NCBI GenBank assembly: GCA_018666065.1
Contig: JABJAO010000011.1
Location: 1-48,661 of the forward strand
Direction: 5' to 3'
DNA: 48,661 nucleotides
From: Microbacteriaceae bacterium
GTDB taxonomy: Bacteria > Actinomycetota > Actinomycetes > Actinomycetales > Microbacteriaceae
Both the position numbers and the translations under genes were made by a program. This document shows positions 42,184 through 48,661 of the stretch, piece by piece; within the stretch, counting starts at the first letter, position 1, and each line of letters begins with the position of its first letter. The notes beneath the pieces are model-generated. The model was not told the origin of the DNA, did no database searches, and saw only the letters and a list, made by a program, of their open reading frames with translations.

Positions 42184-43035
42184 TCAGCCCCTGGTGCGGA
42201 CGACCACACTGTCAGGGGTGGTGACGTCAATGATCTTCGTGTCGCCATCCCCCAGAGCGATGAGGCTTGCAGCGAGCACCCGCGCTTTCGCGGGAGAACG
42301 CTCGGAACTGCCCCACACGACCTCGTGAGAACTCCCACGAATGGTGAAGCGGACATCATCCAGAGTGGTTGCCGTGACGCCCTCTACCTGCACCAACAAC
42401 TCATCGGGGAGAGCCAGGAGCACGCGAGAAATAGCCGTAAAGCTCGGAGAGTCGGTCTCTGGCTGCACCAGGATCTGGGGCAAACCCTGCGGGAGAATCG
42501 CTTCCTCCCACAACACGACACCTGCCGCGTCTACGATCTCGAAGGCTTCGCGTCCTCGAAACGCGCCGAGTGGCTTGCGCTCCACAATGCTGACCACCAG
42601 CGTTCCCGGCGGCTCCAGGCGCGTTTCAAAAGCCTGAATCAGGGTGAGCGGCTCTAGAGCGCTGGCAACGCGCTCATCGCTCACCCGGGCCAGTGGCTCG
42701 CCGTATAGCCCGGCCAGCGCTTGCTCAATGTGAGCCGGAGTCACTCGAGTGCCTCCCTCCACGCGAACGTCCCGCAGCGCAAGAGCCGGGGAGAGCGTCA
42801 AGACGATGACGCTCAAGACCAAGAGACCCACACTTCCCAGCGAAATGGCCCACGTAATTCTCCGACACCGGGTGGCCTCGGTGAATCGCCGATACTCCGC
42901 CTTCTCCGCTGAGACACGCTGGCGCGAGGCCTGCTTGACCTTTGCCGAGGAGGGCGAGGGCTGGGCGCGCTTCGCTGGCGCTTTGCTGGGCCTGCGGGGC
43001 GAAAAACCCTCGGGTCTATCCACCCGAGGCCTCAT
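42184..43035 (-). CDS. ftsQ: Cell division protein FtsQ
   Basis: 283-residue bitopic division protein. A basic cytoplasmic tail of about 70 residues precedes one transmembrane helix (ISLGSVGLLVLSVIVLTLSP). The POTRA domain starts ALRDVRVEGGTRVTPAHIEQAL, and the beta domain follows (VVSIVERKPLGAFR). ATG 43035 overlaps the end of murC by 20 bases and has AGAGG seven bases upstream; the longer frame to 43113 lies within murC and is not FtsQ-like. Confidence 0.9.
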   Translation of the reverse strand: MRPRVDRPEGFSPRRPSKAPAKRAQPSPSSAKVKQASRQRVSAEKAEYRRFTEATRCRRITWAISLGSVGLLVLSVIVLTLSPALALRDVRVEGGTRVTPAHIEQALAGLYGEPLARVSDERVASALEPLTLIQAFETRLEPPGTLVVSIVERKPLGAFRGREAFEIVDAAGVVLWEEAILPQGLPQILVQPETDSPSFTAISRVLLALPDELLVQVEGVTATTLDDVRFTIRGSSHEVVWGSSERSPAKARVLAASLIALGDGDTKIIDVTTPDSVVVRTRG

Positions 43036-44425
43036 CGCGACGCCTCTTCGCGGCCAAGAGCTGCGGGACGATTTGGTAGAGGTCTCCCGTGGACATCGTG
43101 AGAACAATGTCACCCGGCATAGCTCGCGTCACAGCGAGCTCGCACGCCGCGTCCCATGCAGGCTCAAACTCGAACGACGAACCCGAGGCCATCCGATCCA
43201 GAATCAGCTGCGTGGTGACGCCCTCGATGGGGTCCTCTCGGGATCCAAAAATATCGAGAAATATCGTGTGATCGCTTCCCTGGGAAAAAGCGTCGGCAAG
43301 CTCCCCGGCCATGTATTGCGTCCGGGAATACAGGTGTGGCTGAAACATCGTGATGACGGAGCCATCCCCGGCAACAGCGTGCGCAGTTTCCAGGGCAGCT
43401 GCGACTTCGGTGGGGTGGTGTGCGTGGTCGTCATAGAAACGAACTCCGCCAATCTCTGCGTGAAATTGGAACCGGCGATCGGCACCTTGGAAGCCACTGG
43501 CAGCATCCGCGGCATCCTGGAGTGAGAACCCAGTCGCAATCAGGGTTGCGATTACTCCCGTGGCGTTGAGCGCCGGGAGCCGACCGGGGACACCGAGCTC
43601 GCACTGAGCGCTCTCCCCCTGATACGTCACACTAAAGCGCGCTCGGGGACCCGCCACCAGATCGGTTATCTGGACGGTGGCATCGGGATGTACGCCATAG
43701 GTGATGACCCGCGCCGATGGTTCCATACGCGCGGCCAGGTGCCGAGTGCCCTCGTCATCGGCACACAGCACCACAGCCTCGCGCGCGGTGCGGGCAAAAT
43801 CGTCGAACGCGTCGTAAATCGCATCGAGCGTTCCATAAAAATCCAGATGGTCGGGTGCGATGTTGGTAATCATCACCACGGCAGGGTCGTATCCCACAAA
43901 CGATCGATCGGATTCGTCCGCTTCGATGACGAAAAGGTCGTCGGTGCCCCATCGAGAGGACACGCCCCACTCGCTGATGACTCCCCCGTTCACCGCTCCA
44001 ACCGGAAGTCCACAGCGATCCAACGCGGTAGCGAGCATGGCCGTGGAGGTGGTCTTCCCGTGGGAGCCCGCAACCGCCAGAACCCGTTTACCTCGGATTA
44101 TCCAGCGCAGCGCTTCGGAGCGATGAAGGATCGTGAGTCCGCGGGCTGTGGCTTCCGCGAATTCGGGATTGTTCTCGCGGACCGCACTCGAGACGACGAC
44201 CGTATCTGCCGAACCGAGGTGGCTGGCGTCGTGCCCAATGTGCACAGGTATGCCCGCTGATTCCAGCGACTCGGTCACCTCCGAGGCAAAGCGGTCTGAG
44301 CCGGTCACGACCAGGCCACGCTCTCTCAAGACTCGGGCAATTCCGCTCATCCCCGAACCGCCCACCCCAATGCAGTGAACCTGGCCAAGCTCCGCGGGGA
44401 TTTCTCTGCCTATCTCCGGTCTCAT
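43016..44425 (-). CDS. murC: UDP-N-acetylmuramate-L-alanine ligase MurC
   Basis: 469-residue ATP-dependent Mur ligase with all three domains. The N-terminal Rossmann loop is HCIGVGGSGMSGIARVL. The P-loop AGSHGKTTST and the MITNIAPDHLDFYGT motif are intact, and the C-terminal domain shows YDDHAHHPTEVAA and FQPHLYSRT. It is therefore a useful contrast with the degenerate MurD-like neighbour. The ATG overlaps the murG stop by four bases (ATGA). Confidence 0.96.
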   Translation of the reverse strand: MRPEIGREIPAELGQVHCIGVGGSGMSGIARVLRERGLVVTGSDRFASEVTESLESAGIPVHIGHDASHLGSADTVVVSSAVRENNPEFAEATARGLTILHRSEALRWIIRGKRVLAVAGSHGKTTSTAMLATALDRCGLPVGAVNGGVISEWGVSSRWGTDDLFVIEADESDRSFVGYDPAVVMITNIAPDHLDFYGTLDAIYDAFDDFARTAREAVVLCADDEGTRHLAARMEPSARVITYGVHPDATVQITDLVAGPRARFSVTYQGESAQCELGVPGRLPALNATGVIATLIATGFSLQDAADAASGFQGADRRFQFHAEIGGVRFYDDHAHHPTEVAAALETAHAVAGDGSVITMFQPHLYSRTQYMAGELADAFSQGSDHTIFLDIFGSREDPIEGVTTQLILDRMASGSSFEFEPAWDAACELAVTRAMPGDIVLTMSTGDLYQIVPQLLAAKRRRDEASGG

Positions 44426-45522
44426 GACCGCTCACCTTTCTTCGGGTCTCCGAGGGCCCCGGCCATCACCTGGACAAACGCTTCCGCGGCATCCGCCCGT
44501 CCCAGCCCCTTCGCGCGTGCGCGCATACTCTCCAGGGCGACATCGTCATTGAGTAGCGGGAGGACGGTCGTGCGCACAGCGGCGGGGGTGAAATCGGAGT
44601 CCCCCACCAGTACGGCAGCACCGGCCTGCAAGGAATTGCCTGCGTTCTTTTCCTGCTCACCGTTTCCCACGGGATAGGGAACAAATACGGCGGGCAAGCC
44701 TAAGAGCTGAATTTCAGACACCGTCGCCGCTCCCGCACGAGAGATCACGGCTGTGGCGGCGGCGAACGCGAGATCCATGCGGTCGCAGTAGCGAAGAGCC
44801 ACGTAACCCGGTCCCACAGAGGCTGGAAGGGGGTTTCGATTGCCCACGATGTGGAGAATTTGCCACCCGGCGGCCAGGAGATCGGCTGCAACAGCTTCGA
44901 TTGTCGAGTTGATCGTCACCGAACCCTGTGAGCCACCAGTCACCACAAGAGTCTTTTTCCGCGCCGAGAGTCCAAAGTGCTTGCGGGCATCAGAGACGCT
45001 CGTGCGTGTGGTGGGGTGAGTAATGGCGCGGGCCATCGGCATACCCAGCAGCTTCGCGCCGGGAAGGTTTGTCACAGAAAACGTGGTGACGACGTGGCGG
45101 GTGAGCCGTGCACCCCATCGGTTGGCAAACCCTGCGACAGCGTTCGCCTCATGAATAACGAGCGGCACCCGCGCTAGCCAGGCCGCAACATACACAGGTG
45201 CCGACACGTATCCACCGAAGCCGGCCACAATCTTCGCGCGATGGGAGCGGATGATGCGAAAACTTGCCACAACAGCGGCGATAAAGCGCGGCACAAACAT
45301 AAGCGCCCTCAACGACAATCGTCTCGGCAACGGCAATCTTCCGATGGTGACGAGGGCATACCCAGCCTCAGGGACAAGCCGCGTCTCTAACCCCTCCTTC
45401 GTGCCCACAACGAGAATTTCCGCGGGGGTCGCTACTTCGTGGCGGATGAGCTCGTGCGCTACGGCAAGCAGCGGGTTCACGTGCCCGGCGGTGCCTCCAC
45501 CGGCAAGAAGCACTCGAGTCAT
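44422..45522 (-). CDS. murG: Lipid II synthase (undecaprenyl-PP-MurNAc-pentapeptide GlcNAc transferase) MurG
   Basis: 366-residue GT-B glycosyltransferase that adds GlcNAc to lipid I on the cytoplasmic face of the membrane. Motifs are LLAGGGTAGHVNPLLAVA, VAGFGGYVSAPVYVAA, VIHEANAVAGFANR, VTGGSQGSVTIN and SRAGAATVSEIQLLGLPAVF. It starts inside the ftsW stop (ATGA) and ends inside the murC start, so the three are translationally coupled. Confidence 0.96.
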   Translation of the reverse strand: MTRVLLAGGGTAGHVNPLLAVAHELIRHEVATPAEILVVGTKEGLETRLVPEAGYALVTIGRLPLPRRLSLRALMFVPRFIAAVVASFRIIRSHRAKIVAGFGGYVSAPVYVAAWLARVPLVIHEANAVAGFANRWGARLTRHVVTTFSVTNLPGAKLLGMPMARAITHPTTRTSVSDARKHFGLSARKKTLVVTGGSQGSVTINSTIEAVAADLLAAGWQILHIVGNRNPLPASVGPGYVALRYCDRMDLAFAAATAVISRAGAATVSEIQLLGLPAVFVPYPVGNGEQEKNAGNSLQAGAAVLVGDSDFTPAAVRTTVLPLLNDDVALESMRARAKGLGRADAAEAFVQVMAGALGDPKKGERS

Positions 45523-46721
45523 CGCGCAGATCTCTGCCGGGCAGGTGGCGCGCTGACGGAGACGGCATCATGGCGGTTGACCGCCATGACCACTCCCACC
45601 GCGATGAGCGAGGACATCAGCGCCGACCCGCCCACCGACATGAAGGGTAGCGGGACTCCGAGAACGGGAAGAACTTCGAGCACCACGGCGATGTTGATCA
45701 GCGCCTGTCCAATCAACCAGACCATGACTCCGCCGGTCACCAGACGCGCAAAAGGGTCCGGCTGGTTGCGCACCAGCCGTGCCATGGCGACGGCCAAAAC
45801 AACAAAGGACACAATGACCATGCTCGTGCCGATGAGGCCGAGTTCCTCCCCCACTATGGCAAAGATGAAGTCTGTTTCGGCCTCAGGTAGCCACGACCAT
45901 TTGGCGCGGGAATTTCCCAGTCCCACCCCGAAGACTCCGCCGGATCCCAGCGCAAATGTGGAGTGCACAATTTGCCAGCAGCTCCCCAAGTAGTCGTCCT
46001 CCGTGCAGCCGGAGAACCACGTCATGATGCGAGAAATCCTTGATGGACTGAGCAGCGCCAGGAACGCTACACCGGCTCCAATCACGGCGACCACGGTCAG
46101 CAGGTGACTCATGCGAGCGCCCGCCAGGAAAACAATGCCCAGGGCAATCAGGGTCATTACTCCCATAGTTCCCAGATCCTGGCCCATGACAACCAGGCTG
46201 AGGGCAATCAGGACCCCCAGGCCGAGGGATCGAACCAAGGTGCGGTAGTCCTCAACATCGTCTATTCGGTCCGCAAGAATCGCTGCCATCCACATGATCA
46301 TCGCGACCTTCAGAATTTCAGACGGCTGCCCTGTCAAACCCGCGATATTGACCCAGTTCGTGTTACCCCCTGAGGTAATACCCAGCGGTGTGAAGACCAA
46401 GCCCTGCAGGAGCAGAGCACCAAGAAAGAGTGTGGGTGCCATTTTCTTGAGACTTCGAGGGGGAAAGCGAGAAATGACGAGCATCATCGGAATACCCAAC
46501 AGGACCCAGATAACTTGCCGGAAAAAGGTGGCAAAGAAATTCCCATCGTTGCCAAGGGCTGAGCCCACAAAAGACGACGACAGCACCATGACCAGTCCAA
46601 AAATGACCAGGAAAAACACCATCGACACCATGACGACGAAGTCAGCAGATTCATGCCCGAAGAGCCGCTTCACCGTGACGGTGACACGAGGAGCGGACGC
46701 TCGAGCAGCCGTCTGGGTCAT
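45519..46721 (-). CDS. ftsW: SEDS-family septal glycosyltransferase FtsW
   Basis: 400-residue SEDS polytopic membrane protein with about ten helices. Conserved elements are VMVLSSSFVGSALG near the start, the periplasmic LLSPSRISRIMTWFSGC stretch, WSWLPEAETDFIFAIVGEELG, and LPFMSVGGSALMSSLIAVGV near the end. It polymerises lipid II at the septum. ATG 46721 is chosen because GAGG lies five bases upstream; the frame can extend to 46751 without support. Unlike its neighbours it does not overlap the upstream gene: 130 bases separate it from the MurD-like frame. Confidence 0.95.
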   Translation of the reverse strand: MTQTAARASAPRVTVTVKRLFGHESADFVVMVSMVFFLVIFGLVMVLSSSFVGSALGNDGNFFATFFRQVIWVLLGIPMMLVISRFPPRSLKKMAPTLFLGALLLQGLVFTPLGITSGGNTNWVNIAGLTGQPSEILKVAMIMWMAAILADRIDDVEDYRTLVRSLGLGVLIALSLVVMGQDLGTMGVMTLIALGIVFLAGARMSHLLTVVAVIGAGVAFLALLSPSRISRIMTWFSGCTEDDYLGSCWQIVHSTFALGSGGVFGVGLGNSRAKWSWLPEAETDFIFAIVGEELGLIGTSMVIVSFVVLAVAMARLVRNQPDPFARLVTGGVMVWLIGQALINIAVVLEVLPVLGVPLPFMSVGGSALMSSLIAVGVVMAVNRHDAVSVSAPPARQRSAR

Positions 46722-46851
46722 CGCCACCTCACCTGCCTCACGCTGACACAACCTTCATCCCCTGCTTGATAGAGAGGACACCCCATAAGTGTGCGGGGAA
46801 AACCACCAAACAACGGCTAAGGCACGCCGAATGGACCAACGCCTTCAGGTC

Positions 46852-47859
46852 CTAGGGCAGGCTCAACACTCCGGCGATCAGGGCCGGTTCGACGTCACGA
46901 GAGCGGGCAATGGCCACAGCCGCCAATATCGCAGGAATGTCCCCGGGGATGTCCCATCCGGCTTCTGCAAGCTCGTCAACTGTTGAAATCTCGAGCGCCT
47001 GGTTGGCGCGGTCCTCCAGGAATGCGCGATCCACGATAATTCCTTCGACCACACCGATGTCGCTCATGCCCGGCGAGTCCAGGCCGATACCAATGGCCCT
47101 GGCGCCCTCCACAACATCGGCGTCAGCAACCTGAGATTCCGAGGGCCCCACCCCTTTGCGATAGACGCAGGCCAGTGTTGTTCCATCGAAGAACACTCCC
47201 GACTCTGCGGGACTGCCCTCACCCCAGGACACCGTAACCCTGGGGCTTACCGGACTGTCGGGAAAACGCTCTTTCCATACAAGTGAAGCTGGAGAGACCT
47301 GAATAATCAGAGCCGAATAGGGACGGGGCTCCCGCAGAGCATCCAGGAGGGGTGGCGCCTGAAAGCCAACCACCCTCGTGGGGTGCGAAGCAGCCTGGAA
47401 AATTCTCTGTGCGAGCCCCACCGTCGTGTCACTATCGCCGCTGTGCTGGACCAGAATCCACTCCGCGGGCTCACCGCTCTTATCTCGCAACCGCCACGCA
47501 AGATTGAGATCGGACAACACCGGGACACCCGCATGGGAAAGCTGGACCACCACGGGATCTGTCGGCGCAACCCCGGGTGACACAACAGCAAAATCAGGGT
47601 CGATTCCCTCAAGCGCCGCGTGCCGTTGAGTATCGTCAGATTCGACAATTACCCGAGCGCCCACCACTTCGGAGAGCTTCACAATGTCTGGAGCGGCTTC
47701 GGCCGCTATGACCGTGACATCACAGCCCAGCTCGCACAGTGTGTCGACGATGGCGAAGCCGGTGTGTCCAAGGCCGATGACAACGGCACGCAGACCCGAC
47801 CACGGCGAATGCCAACTTGTGAGATTTTCCGGGGCGGCACTACTCAACGACTGAGCCAC
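46852..47859 (-). CDS. MurD-like protein without P-loop and C-terminal domain (probable pseudoenzyme)
   Basis: 335-residue protein in the murD slot between mraY and ftsW. Domain 1 is clearly MurD: LTSWHSPWSGLRAVVIGLG, then VVSPGVAPTDP and VLSDLNLAWRLR. Where the ATP-binding TGTNGKTTT loop should follow, residues 137-146 read VQHSGDSDTT in register, without the lysine. The PDHLD-type motif is missing. MurD-like sequence returns in TLACVYRK, ADVVEGARAIG and IGVVEGIIVDRAFLEDR, but PHN(V/A)AN is replaced by PGDIPA at 304-309. The protein ends there, lacking the roughly 130-150-residue ligase domain of normal 450-500-residue MurD. GTG 47859 overlaps mraY by 16 bases; TTG 47847, in a TTGA overlap with the mraY stop, is equally plausible. 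The frame is otherwise intact. Confidence 0.85.
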   Translation of the reverse strand: MAQSLSSAAPENLTSWHSPWSGLRAVVIGLGHTGFAIVDTLCELGCDVTVIAAEAAPDIVKLSEVVGARVIVESDDTQRHAALEGIDPDFAVVSPGVAPTDPVVVQLSHAGVPVLSDLNLAWRLRDKSGEPAEWILVQHSGDSDTTVGLAQRIFQAASHPTRVVGFQAPPLLDALREPRPYSALIIQVSPASLVWKERFPDSPVSPRVTVSWGEGSPAESGVFFDGTTLACVYRKGVGPSESQVADADVVEGARAIGIGLDSPGMSDIGVVEGIIVDRAFLEDRANQALEISTVDELAEAGWDIPGDIPAILAAVAIARSRDVEPALIAGVLSLP

Positions 47860-48661
47860 TCCAGGTAGAACAGGCCAGCTCCCACAGCTGCAAACAACCC
47901 GGCAATTAGCCAGAACCGCACCACGATCGTGACTTCTGCCCAGCCCTTGATTTCATAATGATGATGCAGCGGGGAGGAGTAGAAAATCCGTCGACCCCCG
48001 GTGGCCTTGAAATACAAGCGCTGAAGAATGACCGACCCGGTCAGAATGACAAAGAGTCCCCCGACAATCGGGAGGAGAATTTCGGTGCGGGAGAAGAGCG
48101 CTAACGCGGCAACTCCCCCACCCAGAGCCAGCGAGCCCGTATCGCCCATGAAAATCTTTGCAGGTGAGGTGTTCCACCACAGGAACCCAATCAAACTGGC
48201 AGCCGCTATCGCCGCCACAGCAGTGAGCTCCAGTGAGTCACGGACCTCGTAACACTTATAGAGGACGTCTTCATCGGGGAAGGCTCGGTAGCACGACTGG
48301 TTGAACTGCCAGAACGTAATCATCACGTAGGCGACAAAAACCAAAATGGTCGAACCGCTGGCAAGCCCATCAAGACCGTCGGTCAGATTCACCGCGTTGG
48401 AGGTTCCCACGATGATCAGCGTCGCCCAGATCGCAAACGCTACGACGGCAGCCCAGTACCCCCACTCCACAAACGACACGACATCGGCGCCCCGCACGAG
48501 GGAAATTCCCTGTGCAGCGGGCGTGACACCGTTGTCATCGGCGAACGAGAGTGCGCCCCACGCAAACGCAATAGAGACAGCCAGTTGGCCGATGACTTTG
48601 CCTCGCGGAGACAATCCCAATGACTGCTGGCGCCGGACTTTGGAAAAATCATCAAGGAAAC
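47844..48661 (-). CDS. mraY: Phospho-N-acetylmuramoyl-pentapeptide transferase MraY (5' end outside window)
   Basis: The C-terminal roughly 272 residues of MraY, which makes lipid I from UDP-MurNAc-pentapeptide and undecaprenyl phosphate. The frame is open to the window edge and starts with the family motif FLDDFSKVRRQQSLGLS. Then come NLTDGLDGLASG with catalytic aspartates, GFLWWNTSPAKIFMGDTGS, and SPLHHHYEIKGW with the histidine cluster. Several transmembrane helices are present. The stop overlaps the MurD-like start. An internal TTG at 48620 is not the true start. Confidence 0.96.
   Translation of the reverse strand, partial: FLDDFSKVRRQQSLGLSPRGKVIGQLAVSIAFAWGALSFADDNGVTPAAQGISLVRGADVVSFVEWGYWAAVVAFAIWATLIIVGTSNAVNLTDGLDGLASGSTILVFVAYVMITFWQFNQSCYRAFPDEDVLYKCYEVRDSLELTAVAAIAAASLIGFLWWNTSPAKIFMGDTGSLALGGGVAALALFSRTEILLPIVGGLFVILTGSVILQRLYFKATGGRRIFYSSPLHHHYEIKGWAEVTIVVRFWLIAGLFAAVGAGLFYLEWLSR

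Noticed and set aside
47400-47470. P-loop loss in the MurD-like gene caused by a sequencing frameshift
   Set aside because: Flanking MurD residues on both sides are in the same frame and the loop aligns with no insertion or deletion, so substitutions explain it better.
1-48661. Mobile elements, phage genes, CRISPR arrays or attachment sites
   Set aside because: No transposase, integrase, direct-repeat array or repeat next to the tRNA-Leu gene was seen; gene content is all housekeeping in type.
1-48661. A wholly new defence or biosynthetic system
   Set aside because: All genes fall into known families in a conserved actinobacterial order; the novelty lies in the altered MurD-like protein and the missing neighbours, not in a new cluster.

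Overview
This window looks like chromosomal DNA from a compact, fairly GC-rich actinobacterium, most likely in or near the Microbacteriaceae (order Micrococcales). The evidence is gene content and order: an imuA'-imuB-dnaE2 cassette, trmI / FKBP / pafBC / tatAC / helY / lnt, a cytochrome bcc-aa3 block (trpD | ctaE-qcrCAB and ctaCDF), and a division/cell-wall cluster ending in sepF-yggT-divIVA-rluD-dnaE1. The genus cannot be named from the sequence. Genes are densely packed. Most operon neighbours overlap by a few bases, and three convergent gene pairs share a single CTAG tetranucleotide as both stop codons. No phage, insertion sequence or CRISPR array was seen.

Region by region. Positions 1-5310 (minus strand) hold the DNA-damage mutagenesis operon imuA'-imuB-dnaE2. 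Its promoter carries a perfect actinobacterial LexA box. Positions 5428-7198 hold a SulP anion transporter and a tRNA-Leu(GAG). Positions 7292-13738 hold uppP, a PAC2-family protein, a HAD phosphatase, trmI, a membrane-anchored FKBP-like protein and the DNA-damage regulator pair pafB-pafC. The Pup-proteasome genes normally found between trmI and pafB are absent from this locus. Positions 13789-18793 hold tatA, tatC, helY and lnt. Positions 18790-20858 hold a glycerophosphodiester phosphodiesterase, an SDR-like protein and a NUDIX hydrolase.

Positions 20923-29663 encode the respiratory chain end: trpD diverges from ctaE-qcrC-qcrA-qcrB, which faces ctaC-ctaD-ctaF plus a GNAT gene. Positions 29768-34168 hold erpA, a DUF3043 membrane protein, nrdR-pyrD, hisD and a flavin reductase. 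Positions 34165-48661 (minus strand) hold mraY, a MurD-like gene, ftsW, murG, murC, ftsQ, ftsZ, yggS, sepF, yggT, divIVA, rluD and dnaE1.

The most unusual object is the MurD-like protein at 46852-47859. It sits in the murD slot and keeps recognisable MurD sequence along its length. However, it has lost the ATP-binding P-loop, other catalytic signatures and the whole C-terminal ligase domain, while remaining an open frame. Other points worth a look are a LexA box built into the spacer of an apparently leaderless promoter, a repeated -10/N6-8/start-codon arrangement at about ten operon heads, a possible clamp-binding motif in DnaE2 where the matching motif in ImuB is degenerate, and gaps where lspA, pgeF and the proteasome genes usually lie. 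No stretch longer than 300 bases lacks a gene.
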